The notes under the pieces: generated by a model | What the model saw: only the letters and a program-made list of their open reading frames with translations | What the model was told of the DNA's origin: nothing | Database searches by the model: none | Assembly: GCA_025464545.1 (NCBI GenBank) | Contig: JAODMA010000080.1 | Location: 1 to 5,163, forward strand | Length of the DNA stretch: 5,163 nucleotides | Source: Arthrobacter sp. | GTDB taxonomy: Bacteria; Actinomycetota; Actinomycetes; Actinomycetales; Micrococcaceae | Reading direction: 5' to 3' | Program-made: the position numbers and the translations under genes | Shown here: positions 1 through 4,887 of the stretch, in pieces | Layout of the letters: every line of letters starts with the position of its first letter | Numbering within the stretch: the stretch's first letter is position 1

Positions 1-207
1 GAGTATTCCCGGAACGCCGCGCGGAGGAACTTCACGCTCGCCGAGTTGAAGTCTGCCATGCGCGGCATCGAGTTCCGTGCCAGCGAGGCGTTTATCGACG
101 AGATCCCGGCCGCTTACCAACCCATTGACCAGATCATGCGGGACGCCGAGGATCTCGTCACGATACGGCACAAGCTCCGGCAGCTCGTCAATGTCAAAGG
201 CAACTGA
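1..207 (+). CDS. rtcB: RtcB family RNA-splicing ligase, C-terminal fragment (5' end outside window)
   Basis: The window opens in frame within this gene, and 68 residues remain before the TGA at 205-207. RtcB joins RNA 2',3'-cyclic phosphate or 3'-phosphate ends to 5'-OH ends in a GTP- and Mn2+-dependent reaction, acting in RNA repair and, in archaea and eukaryotes, tRNA splicing; it is cytosolic. The fragment matches the family's C-terminus: a YSRNAARR stretch at residues 2-9, DEIPAAY at 33-39, an IDQIM helix at 42-46, then an R-H-x-L-R-Q segment at 56-61 running into a terminal VKGN. The Lys-Gly close to the end is a family hallmark; in the archaeal enzyme the terminal lysine lies at the guanylate site. 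Bacterial members are about 400 residues or longer, so only about the last sixth is visible. The manganese ligands and the guanylylated histidine are outside the window. The assignment rests on recognising this tail. No strong intrinsic terminator follows it. Confidence 0.88.
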   Translation, partial: EYSRNAARRNFTLAELKSAMRGIEFRASEAFIDEIPAAYQPIDQIMRDAEDLVTIRHKLRQLVNVKGN

Positions 208-280
208 CGGTTCCCAGACCCCGGGTACGGGCCCGAATGTGACGCTCCGTGAACCCCCGTGACCCCCGGTTTCCGGACCA

Positions 281-310
281 TTGAACCTCGTTTGTGACAC
301 TCCCTATGTT
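281..310 (+). promoter_or_regulatory. Candidate promoter of the leader ORF and importer operon
   Basis: A -35-like TTGAAC (281-286) is followed after 18 bases by TATGTT (305-310), which fits the actinobacterial TAnnnT -10 pattern. If the last T of the -10 box is position -7, transcription starts at 317, exactly the A of an ATG that opens a short ORF. TTGAACC occurs at 281-287 and again at 309-315, one copy over the -35 and one over the -10/start, so the pair could also be an operator. The promoter is predicted by pattern only. Confidence 0.55.
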
Positions 311-316
311 GAACCC

Positions 317-385
317 ATGACAACCAGAAAAAGCCCCTCCGGCATTCAGCGCCGGACGTCCCGGGGGCGATGTCGCCGGAGCTGA
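317..385 (+). CDS. Leaderless short upstream ORF, putative sulfur-responsive leader peptide
   Basis: This 22-codon frame encodes MTTRKSPSGI followed by an Arg-rich tail ending RGRCRRS, then TGA. It contains seven Arg, four Ser and one Cys (TGT, codon 19, at 371-373), and the Cys codon is preceded by the rare CGA codon. The ATG lies six bases after a TATGTT -10 box, so the mRNA should start on the initiation codon itself, and no Shine-Dalgarno is needed or seen. The stop is 44 bases before the ATG of the binding protein, and the frame differs from that gene. Leaderless cysteine-responsive short ORFs ahead of sulfur-assimilation operons are known from mycobacteria, and short leader peptides ahead of sulfur transporters are common in actinobacteria; this one has only one Cys rather than a run. 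It is probably a cis-acting attenuator whose translation matters more than its product. A chance frame cannot be excluded at this length. Confidence 0.5.
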   Translation: MTTRKSPSGIQRRTSRGRCRRS

Positions 386-398
386 CCACCCGCCCGGC
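337..398 (+). promoter_or_regulatory. Mutually exclusive leader RNA stems (candidate attenuator)
   Basis: Three repeated complementary segments allow alternative folds. TCCGGC (338-343) pairs with GCCGGA (351-356) across a seven-base loop, a compact six-pair hairpin. CTCCGGC (337-343) can instead pair over seven bases with GCCGGAG (375-381), which covers the last codons of the leader ORF just after its Cys codon. GCCGG (375-379) can also pair with CCGGC (394-398). A ribosome paused at the Cys codon would cover 375-381 and leave 338-356 or 394-398 to choose other partners. There is no T-tract, so a Rho-dependent or translational mechanism is more likely than an intrinsic terminator. The pairing is visible in the sequence; its function is inferred, and GC-rich DNA yields such pairs often. 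Confidence 0.35.
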
Positions 399-429
399 CT
401 CCCCGCCTTTCCGAGAACAGGACTTCACC

Positions 430-1617
430 ATGTCATCAACGCCTGAGAACCCCGCCCCGCAGAACCCGCAACCCACAACCGGCACCACCCGGATCGTCGC
501 CGGCGGGCCCGGCAAGCCAAAACGCAAGCGCACCCTCGAGATCAGCCTCGCCGCCGGACTTGCCCTGCTGATAGGCGCGGGCGCCGCGGTGGCGTCCACC
601 GTCTCCCGCACCAACGCTGATGCCGCCGCTCCGGCCGCAGTCGCAGCGGCCCCCGCCACGGAACTCAAACTCGGCTACTTCGGCAACATCACCCACGCCC
701 CGGCGCTGGTGGGTGTCAGCCAGGGCCTGATCGCCAAGAACCTCGGCGACACGAAGCTCAGCACCCAGGTCTTCAATGCCGGCCCGGCCGCCATCGAGGC
801 CCTGAACGCAGGCGCCATCGACGCCACCTACATTGGCCCCAACCCGGCGATCAATTCGTACGTCAAGAGCAAGGGCGAGTCTGTCAACATCATCGCCGGC
901 GCCGCGTCCGGTGGTGCCCAGCTGGTAGTGAAGCCGGAGATCTCTTCGGCCGCCGACCTCAGGGGCAAGAAGCTGGCGAGCCCGCAGCTCGGCGGCACCC
1001 AGGACGTGGCCCTGCGTGCGTGGCTCGGCAAACAGGGGTACAAGACCTCCACCGACGGCAGCGGCGAGGTCGCCATCAACCCCACCGAAAACGCCCAGAC
1101 CCTGAAACTGTTCCAGGACGGCAAGCTTGACGGTGCGTGGCTGCCGGAACCGTGGGCGTCCCGGCTGGTCCTTCAGGCCGGCGCGAAGGTTCTCGTCGAC
1201 GAAAGCGACCTGTGGGATAAAGGCGAGTTCATCACTACGGTCCTGATCGTCAACAAGAAGTTCGCGGCAGAGCATCCCGACACCGTCAAGGCGCTGCTGA
1301 AGGGCCACACCGAGTCCGTGGACTGGCTCAATGCTGCCCCCGCCGCGGACAAGGCCACAACGCTCAACGCCGCACTCAAGGAGTCTGCCGGAGCCGCCCT
1401 GCCGGCGGAGGTGATTGACCGTTCGCTCAAGAACATCGTCTTCACAGTTGATCCGCTCGCCGGGACGTACCAGAAACTGCTTCAGGACGGTGTGGACGCC
1501 GGCACCACCAGCCAGGCCGATATCAACGGCATCTTTGACCTCACGGCACTGAACAGCGTCTTGAGCGAAGCCTCCTCGGGGAACAAGATTTCCGCGCAGG
1601 GACTCGGCAAGGACTAG
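430..1617 (+). CDS. NitT/TauT/SsuA-type ABC transporter substrate-binding protein
   Basis: This 395-residue protein is the extracellular receptor of the importer encoded with the next two genes. Residues 1-34 are polar and Pro-rich, ending in a basic KPKRKR (29-34); 36-58 is hydrophobic (a signal or anchor segment); 59-76 is an Ala-Pro linker. The periplasmic-binding-protein-like fold starts near residue 78 with ELKLGYFGNITHAPAL. Family marks follow: FNAGPAAIEALNAGAIDATYIGP, the SGGAQLVV segment, and the GAWLPEPWA signature at about 235-243. The class binds taurine, aliphatic sulfonates or related small anions; the ligand here is not determined. The start is ATG 430 because ACAGGA (417-422) sits seven bases upstream. 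An in-frame ATG at 370 lies inside the leader ORF and adds only a hydrophilic tail. There is no lipobox Cys, unusual for a Gram-positive binding protein, so it is either anchored by residues 36-58 or cleaved by signal peptidase I. It contains no Cys and no internal Met at all. Confidence 0.88.
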   Translation: MSSTPENPAPQNPQPTTGTTRIVAGGPGKPKRKRTLEISLAAGLALLIGAGAAVASTVSRTNADAAAPAAVAAAPATELKLGYFGNITHAPALVGVSQGLIAKNLGDTKLSTQVFNAGPAAIEALNAGAIDATYIGPNPAINSYVKSKGESVNIIAGAASGGAQLVVKPEISSAADLRGKKLASPQLGGTQDVALRAWLGKQGYKTSTDGSGEVAINPTENAQTLKLFQDGKLDGAWLPEPWASRLVLQAGAKVLVDESDLWDKGEFITTVLIVNKKFAAEHPDTVKALLKGHTESVDWLNAAPAADKATTLNAALKESAGAALPAEVIDRSLKNIVFTVDPLAGTYQKLLQDGVDAGTTSQADINGIFDLTALNSVLSEASSGNKISAQGLGKD

Positions 1618-1640
1618 TCCGCGCCCCTCCACCCCGCCTA

Positions 1641-1661
1641 AAAAGTAAGGACGTGACCATG
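1641..1661 (+). promoter_or_regulatory. Shine-Dalgarno deciding the ATPase start
   Basis: AAGGA at 1647-1651 lies seven bases before ATG 1659 but only one base before the in-frame GTG at 1653. The ATG is therefore the likely start, giving a protein that begins MPVVLENLGKRFG as in related ATPases. Confidence 0.75.
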
Positions 1662-2384
1662 CCAGTCGTACTGGAAAACCTGGGCAAGCGCTTCGGCGAC
1701 GGCGCCCCGGTGCTGGACGACGTCAATGCCACCATCGGGCAGGGCGAATTCGTCGCCCTGCTCGGTGCGTCCGGCTGCGGCAAGTCCACCCTGCTGAACA
1801 TCATGGCCGGGTTGGAGGCCCCGACGTCGGGAGCCCTGGAGGTGCCGAGCGACGGCGCTGCCTTCATGTTCCAGGACGCGGCGCTTTTCCCATGGTTGAC
1901 GGCCCGGGAAAACATCGAACTGGCCCTGAAGCTGCGCGGCGTCGGGAAAGCCGACCGCCGGGTGAAATCCGATGAGCTCCTCGAGCTCGTGCATCTGGAC
2001 GGGGCGGGGGACAAGCGCCCGCATGAGCTTTCCGGCGGGATGCGCCAGCGCGTTGCATTGGCCCGGTCGCTGGCGCAGGACCGGCAGCTGCTGCTCATGG
2101 ACGAGCCCTTCGCGGCCCTGGACGCGATCACCCGCGACCTGCTTCATGATGAGCTGGAGCGGATCTGGAAGGAAACCGGCCGCACCATCGTTTTCGTCAC
2201 GCACAATGTTCGTGAAGCCGTGAGGCTCGGGCAGCGCGTGCTGCTGCTCTCCTCCCGTCCCGGCCGTGTAGTGCAGGAATGGCATGTCAGCGAAGAACAC
2301 CGGACCGACGCCGGCCTGGCCGGCCAGCTCACGGGTGTCATCACCGCCCGGCTTCGCGAGGAGATCCGCCGCCATGCCAAATAA
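1659..2384 (+). CDS. NitT/TauT/SsuB-type ABC transporter ATP-binding protein
   Basis: A 241-residue cytosolic ATPase that powers the importer. All nucleotide-binding motifs are intact and in order: Walker A GASGCGKST (36-44), Q-loop Gln72 in FMFQDAALFPWLT, signature LSGGMRQR (124-131), Walker B LLLMDEP (144-150), D-loop ALD (153-155) and switch His182 in VTHNVREAV. The Q-loop wording and the VREAVRLGQRVLLLSSRPGR segment are typical of the taurine/sulfonate/nitrate subfamily. Its length matches that family. The gene starts 41 bases after the binding-protein stop and its last 11 bases overlap the permease start, so the three are surely co-transcribed. It holds the only Cys of the three-gene operon, Cys40, in the Walker A loop, where Cys is common in this subfamily. 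Substrate cannot be read from an ATPase, so no specific gene symbol is given. Confidence 0.93.
   Translation: MPVVLENLGKRFGDGAPVLDDVNATIGQGEFVALLGASGCGKSTLLNIMAGLEAPTSGALEVPSDGAAFMFQDAALFPWLTARENIELALKLRGVGKADRRVKSDELLELVHLDGAGDKRPHELSGGMRQRVALARSLAQDRQLLLMDEPFAALDAITRDLLHDELERIWKETGRTIVFVTHNVREAVRLGQRVLLLSSRPGRVVQEWHVSEEHRTDAGLAGQLTGVITARLREEIRRHAK
2358..2376 (+). promoter_or_regulatory. Shine-Dalgarno of the permease inside the ATPase gene
   Basis: GAGGAGA (2358-2364) lies nine bases before ATG 2374. This fixes the permease start inside the last codons of the ATPase gene, eleven bases of overlap, and suggests translational coupling. An in-frame ATG at 2284 has no such site and would add 30 residues encoded by ATPase sequence. 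Confidence 0.75.
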
Positions 2385-3345
2385 GTCCCTCTTCTCCGCC
2401 GCGGCCGATGCCGTCCCGGACCCCGCCCGCGACGACGCCTCGCCCAGGGCGGCGTCCGTCACCGCGGCGCTGACCCGCTCCTCCACCGGCAAGGCCGACC
2501 TTCGCGAACTCGAGTCCGGGCTGGACTCGCTGCAGTCCGGCGCCGCCAGCAAGGCCCGCATCGACTGGAGCCGCATCCTGCTCCCGGTCGCGGCCCTTGC
2601 GGTGCTGCTGATCGTTTGGCAGCTCTACGTGTCGCTGGGCTTTAAGCGGCGCGACCTGGTTCCCGGCCCGCTCGATGTGCTCGGCCAGCTGGGCACGCTC
2701 TGGGGTGAGGGGAAGCTGCAGGAAGCCGTCTGGACCTCGCTGCAGCGCGGGCTTGTGGGCTTCCTGATCAGCGTGGCCATTGCAACACCCGTGGGACTCC
2801 TCCTGGCGCAGGTGGCCCCGTTGCGCCGGGCATTCGGGCCGCTGATCTCCGGGCTCCAGGTGCTGCCGTCCGTGGCCTGGGTGCCGGCCGCCATCATCTG
2901 GTTCGGCCTCACGGACGCGACGGTGTACTTCGTGGTGTTCATGGGCGCCATCCCCTCGATCATCAACGGCCTGATCTCGGGCGTGGACCAGATCCCGCCG
3001 CAGTACCGCAGCGTCGGCACGGTCCTGGGCGCCTCCCGCCTGCAACTGGCCCTGCAGATCATCCTCCCGGCGGCACTCCCCGGTTACCTCAGCGGCCTCA
3101 AGCAGGGCTGGGCCTTCTCCTGGCGCTCCCTCATGGCTGCGGAAATCATCGCCGTGGGCGGCACCATCGGCTTCGGTCTCGGCTCACTGCTGGACCAGGG
3201 CCGCGTGCTGTCGGACATGACGGTGGTGATGGCGGCAATCCTGCTGATCCTCGCCGTCGGCATCCTGATCGAACTGCTCGTCTTCGCACCGATCGAAAAG
3301 CGCCTGCTCCGCCGCCGGGGCCTCCTGGCCGGCAGCACCCGCTAG
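2374..3345 (+). CDS. NitT/TauT/SsuC-type ABC transporter permease with N-terminal extension
   Basis: A 323-residue inner-membrane permease forming the translocation path, probably as a homodimer because only one permease gene is present. Hydrophobic segments lie at about 68-88, 122-145, 155-178, 183-203, 244-262 and 284-305, giving six predicted helices. The cytoplasmic coupling (EAA-type) loop is at about 211-241, with YRSVGTVLGASR and QIILPAALPGYLSGLKQG, the contact point for the ATPase. LPSVAWVPAAIIWFGL (164-179) and SWRSLMAAE (249-257) are typical of the sulfonate/taurine subfamily. Residues 1-62 form a hydrophilic tail rich in Ala, Ser and Asp; family members usually have only a short tail before the first helix, so about 40 residues look extra. 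It contains no Cys. It is the last gene of the operon, and a convergent gene ends 70 bases away. The fold is certain; the substrate is inferred. Confidence 0.92.
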   Translation: MPNKSLFSAAADAVPDPARDDASPRAASVTAALTRSSTGKADLRELESGLDSLQSGAASKARIDWSRILLPVAALAVLLIVWQLYVSLGFKRRDLVPGPLDVLGQLGTLWGEGKLQEAVWTSLQRGLVGFLISVAIATPVGLLLAQVAPLRRAFGPLISGLQVLPSVAWVPAAIIWFGLTDATVYFVVFMGAIPSIINGLISGVDQIPPQYRSVGTVLGASRLQLALQIILPAALPGYLSGLKQGWAFSWRSLMAAEIIAVGGTIGFGLGSLLDQGRVLSDMTVVMAAILLILAVGILIELLVFAPIEKRLLRRRGLLAGSTR

Positions 3346-3415
3346 CCGCCGGCTCTCTCACCAGGGGGAATCCCGCGGCCCTGGCCGGGTACTGCCCGTC
3401 ACAGTGCCCGCCGCG
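3346..3415. terminator. Short convergent intergenic region with weak hairpin
   Basis: Two genes converge on these 70 bases. CCAGGG (3361-3366) and CCCTGG (3379-3384) can form a six-pair stem with a 12-base loop, followed by a smaller CGGG-TACTG-CCCG hairpin (3386-3398). No T-tract follows in either direction. It may serve as a weak bidirectional terminator, but the evidence is only position and pairing. Confidence 0.35.
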
Positions 3416-3877
3416 TCACCGTGTCCGCGTCGTGGCGGTCCCTCGACGGCTGGACGAGAGAGCCAAGCCGAGGGCGATCATGCCAACGCCCAGAACCAGG
3501 TGCAGCCAGTTGTCCGCATTGTTCACCGGGACGAAGTTGGCCGGAGAATTGTGGTCAATCAGGAGGCCGTACAGCCACAGCACAAGGTAGATGGCACCTC
3601 CGCCGATCAGGTAGTTACGGGCCCGGCCTGGTGTCCGGCCGAGCAGCAACCCCGCCACCCCGAACAGCAGGTGGACGATGTTGTGCAGGATGGAGACCTG
3701 GAAGACGCCGAGCAGCAAGGCCTGCGACATATGCCCGGCCCCGCCGAGCGCCTCATAGTTGGCCGTGATCCCCGGGATGAAACCCAGGATGCCTACCAGC
3801 ACGAATACTGCTCCAACCGCTTGTGCCGCCTTCTGAATGGCGGTGCTACCTGCCGCGGGGCGGCTTGCCGTTGTCAT
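3416..3877 (-). CDS. DUF4383 family four-helix membrane protein
   Basis: A 153-residue integral membrane protein of unknown function. Hydrophobic segments lie at about 18-36, 53-79, 89-107 and 124-141. Family-like wording is clear throughout: AAQAVGAVFVLVGILGFIPGI near the start, FQVSILHNIVHLLFGVAGL (59-77) with two His on one helix, RNYLIGGGAIYLVLWLYG, and FVPVNNADNWLHLVLGVGMIALG near the end. DUF4383 proteins are widespread in actinobacteria, usually about 150 residues; no reaction or partner is known to me. The start is ATG at 3877 because GGAGA (3887-3883) lies five bases upstream on this strand. The frame is open further upstream, and an ATG four codons earlier lacks a good ribosome site. 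It converges with the permease gene and diverges from the metallo-beta-lactamase-fold gene. The conserved His65, His69, Asn123 and His126 could bind a metal or haem, which is speculation. Confidence 0.85.
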   Translation of the reverse strand: MTTASRPAAGSTAIQKAAQAVGAVFVLVGILGFIPGITANYEALGGAGHMSQALLLGVFQVSILHNIVHLLFGVAGLLLGRTPGRARNYLIGGGAIYLVLWLYGLLIDHNSPANFVPVNNADNWLHLVLGVGMIALGLALSSSRRGTATTRTR

Positions 3878-3973
3878 AGTTATCTCCATTTCGGTAGCGG
3901 GCCTCAGGTCCGCGAGCGGAGCCCGACGTCGCTTTTGGTGGCAAGGGCCGCGCGGGATGCCCGACCTGCCTAG

Positions 3974-4002
3974 ATAATAAGACTGCTTACTAGCAATTTC
4001 CA
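3974..4002 (-). promoter_or_regulatory. Candidate promoter for the DUF4383 gene
   Basis: Read on the minus strand, TGGAAA (4002-3997) and TATTAT (3979-3974) are separated by 17 bases. The -10 is a near-perfect TATAAT. Transcription would start near 3967 and leave a leader of about 90 bases before the ATG at 3877. The imperfect palindrome at 3975-3992 overlaps the -10 box and spacer. This is predicted by pattern only. Confidence 0.4.
3975..3992. promoter_or_regulatory. Imperfect palindrome, candidate operator
   Basis: TAATAAG (3975-3981) and CTTACTA (3986-3992) are inverted repeats with six of seven pairs, separated by ACTG. The site lies between the two divergent genes and over the predicted minus-strand promoter, a usual place for a repressor or shared regulator. 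Which regulator binds is unknown. Confidence 0.35.
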
Positions 4003-4071
4003 GAGCCGAAGGTCCCTCCAACAGCATGCAGGCCATCGGCACTCGAACGAGGACGAGAGGAAGGAACATCC

Positions 4072-4815
4072 ATGTCGATAACAGCCGTAGCCGACGGTGT
4101 GCACCTCATTTCGGAGGCACACGTCAATTTCTATCTTGTGGAAAGTGATGAGGGAGTGACGGTGGTTGATTCCGGGCTCCCGGCCATGTGGGGAACGCTC
4201 CTCGATGCGCTGCGGAGCCTGGGACGCCGGCTGGACGACGTCCAGGCGGTGGTGCTGACCCATGCCCACTTCGACCATCTCGGATTGGCTCGAAGGCTCC
4301 GCACGGACCACCAGGTGCCAGTCTGGGTGCACCCCGACGATGCCTACATTGCCCGGCACCCGTACCGCTACCGTCACGAGAGATCACGGTTGGTGTTTTC
4401 GCTGAGCCACCCGTCCGGCTTGCCGGTGCTCGCCAAGATGGCCCGGGCGGGGGCCCTCCGGGTGCGCGGACTGGAAGATCTGAGCTATTTCCCGGGCGAG
4501 GGTCCACTGCCCGTCCCAGGGCGACCGGAGGTCGTGTTCTCGCCGGGGCACACGAGCGGCCATTGCGCGTTGTTCCTTCGCGGCCGCGGCGTTCTGTTCA
4601 GCGGCGACGCCCTGGTGACCCTCGATCCCTACACCGGACGCACCGGGCCCCGGATCGTGGCAGGGGCCGCCACCGCCGACAGCGGCCAAAACCTGGAGTC
4701 CCTTACCGCGCTGGAGCGGACCGGGGCGGGGTTGGTGCTACCCGGACACGGTGATCCCTGGACCCGCGGCATTGAGGAGGCCGTTGCTATCGCGCGGGAC
4801 CATGGACCCGCATAG
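4072..4815 (+). CDS. Metallo-beta-lactamase-fold hydrolase (glyoxalase II-like)
   Basis: A 247-residue cytosolic protein with the alpha-beta/beta-alpha metal-hydrolase fold. All expected dinuclear metal ligands are present: HAHFDH (64-69), His160 in PGHTSGH, Asp179 in FSGDAL, and His226 in LPGHGDPW. The N-terminal HLISEAHVNFYLVESDEGVTVVDSG run is the usual opening strands. Members hydrolyse thioesters, lactones, phosphodiesters and other substrates; the fold alone does not set which. There is no signal peptide, and no classical antibiotic-hydrolase context, so a beta-lactamase role is unlikely. The region at about 90-125 (AYIARHPYRYRHERSR and the following segment) is an insert that would cover the active site and shape specificity. 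The start is well supported by AGGAAGGA at 4058-4065. It appears to be a single-gene unit, diverging from the DUF4383 gene and closed by a strong hairpin. Confidence 0.87.
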   Translation: MSITAVADGVHLISEAHVNFYLVESDEGVTVVDSGLPAMWGTLLDALRSLGRRLDDVQAVVLTHAHFDHLGLARRLRTDHQVPVWVHPDDAYIARHPYRYRHERSRLVFSLSHPSGLPVLAKMARAGALRVRGLEDLSYFPGEGPLPVPGRPEVVFSPGHTSGHCALFLRGRGVLFSGDALVTLDPYTGRTGPRIVAGAATADSGQNLESLTALERTGAGLVLPGHGDPWTRGIEEAVAIARDHGPA

Positions 4816-4819
4816 CCAG

Positions 4820-4859
4820 GACGCAGGCGGGACCTATCAAGCCGGTCCCGCCTGCCGTC
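4820..4859. terminator. Strong bidirectional hairpin terminator
   Basis: GCAGGCGGGACC (4823-4834) and GGTCCCGCCTGC (4844-4855) form a perfect 12-pair stem with a nine-base loop. With one bulged base, outer GACG (4820-4823) and CGTC (4856-4859) lengthen it to about 15 pairs. It starts five bases after the hydrolase stop and lies 29 bases from the stop of the convergent gene. There is no T-tract, common for terminators in GC-rich actinobacteria. It can serve both strands. Confidence 0.75.
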
Positions 4860-4887
4860 GTGCGGGTTATGCCACGAGGCGTTCTGG

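Larger units (their letters stand above)
208..429 (+). other. Intergenic leader region between rtcB and the ABC importer operon
   Basis: This 222-base stretch holds no full-length gene. The first third (208-276) has G/C runs, a tandem near-repeat at 247-267 and a small CCGG-TTT-CCGG hairpin at 266-276; none is a convincing rtcB terminator because no T-tract follows. The rest carries a candidate promoter (281-310), a leaderless short ORF (317-385), alternative stem-forming segments (337-398) and the Shine-Dalgarno of the binding protein (418-422). It is best read as a regulatory leader for the operon. The division into parts is seen in the sequence; the regulatory role is inferred. Confidence 0.7.
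3878..4071. other. Divergent intergenic region with AT-rich island
   Basis: These 194 bases separate two divergent genes. An AT-rich island at about 3971-4000 stands out against GC-rich surroundings and holds an imperfect palindrome plus a candidate minus-strand promoter. Near the right end, AGGAAGGA (4058-4065) is a strong Shine-Dalgarno six bases before ATG 4072. I could not find a convincing plus-strand promoter; GATAAT at 3973-3978 resembles a -10 box but has no matching -35. Confidence 0.6.

Noticed and set aside
208..276. Intrinsic terminator for rtcB
   Set aside because: Only four-pair stems (CGGG/CCCG at 222-235 and CCGG/CCGG at 266-276) without a T-tract; too weak to call.
370..429. 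ATG at 370 as start of the binding protein, adding 20 residues
   Set aside because: It lies inside the leader ORF and has only a G-run two bases upstream, too close for a good ribosome site. ATG 430 has a well-spaced ACAGGA, and the extra residues do not resemble a signal peptide.
317..429. SAM-type or other known riboswitch in the leader
   Set aside because: I looked for conserved SAM riboswitch core sequences and saw none; the region is better explained by a short ORF and simple stems.
436..1632. Long minus-strand open frame opposite the binding protein gene
   Set aside because: It mirrors the codon bias of the plus-strand gene; its translation is Gly/Arg/Val-rich with no recognisable domain, and it has no ribosome site.
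1638..3062. Several minus-strand open frames opposite the ATPase and permease genes
   Set aside because: The plus strand carries intact, motif-complete genes; the antisense frames are low-complexity Arg/Ala/Gly/Ser sequences typical of GC-rich shadows.
3404..3973. Plus-strand open frame opposite the DUF4383 gene
   Set aside because: The minus-strand protein has clear family features and four membrane segments; the plus-strand translation is polar and unrecognisable.
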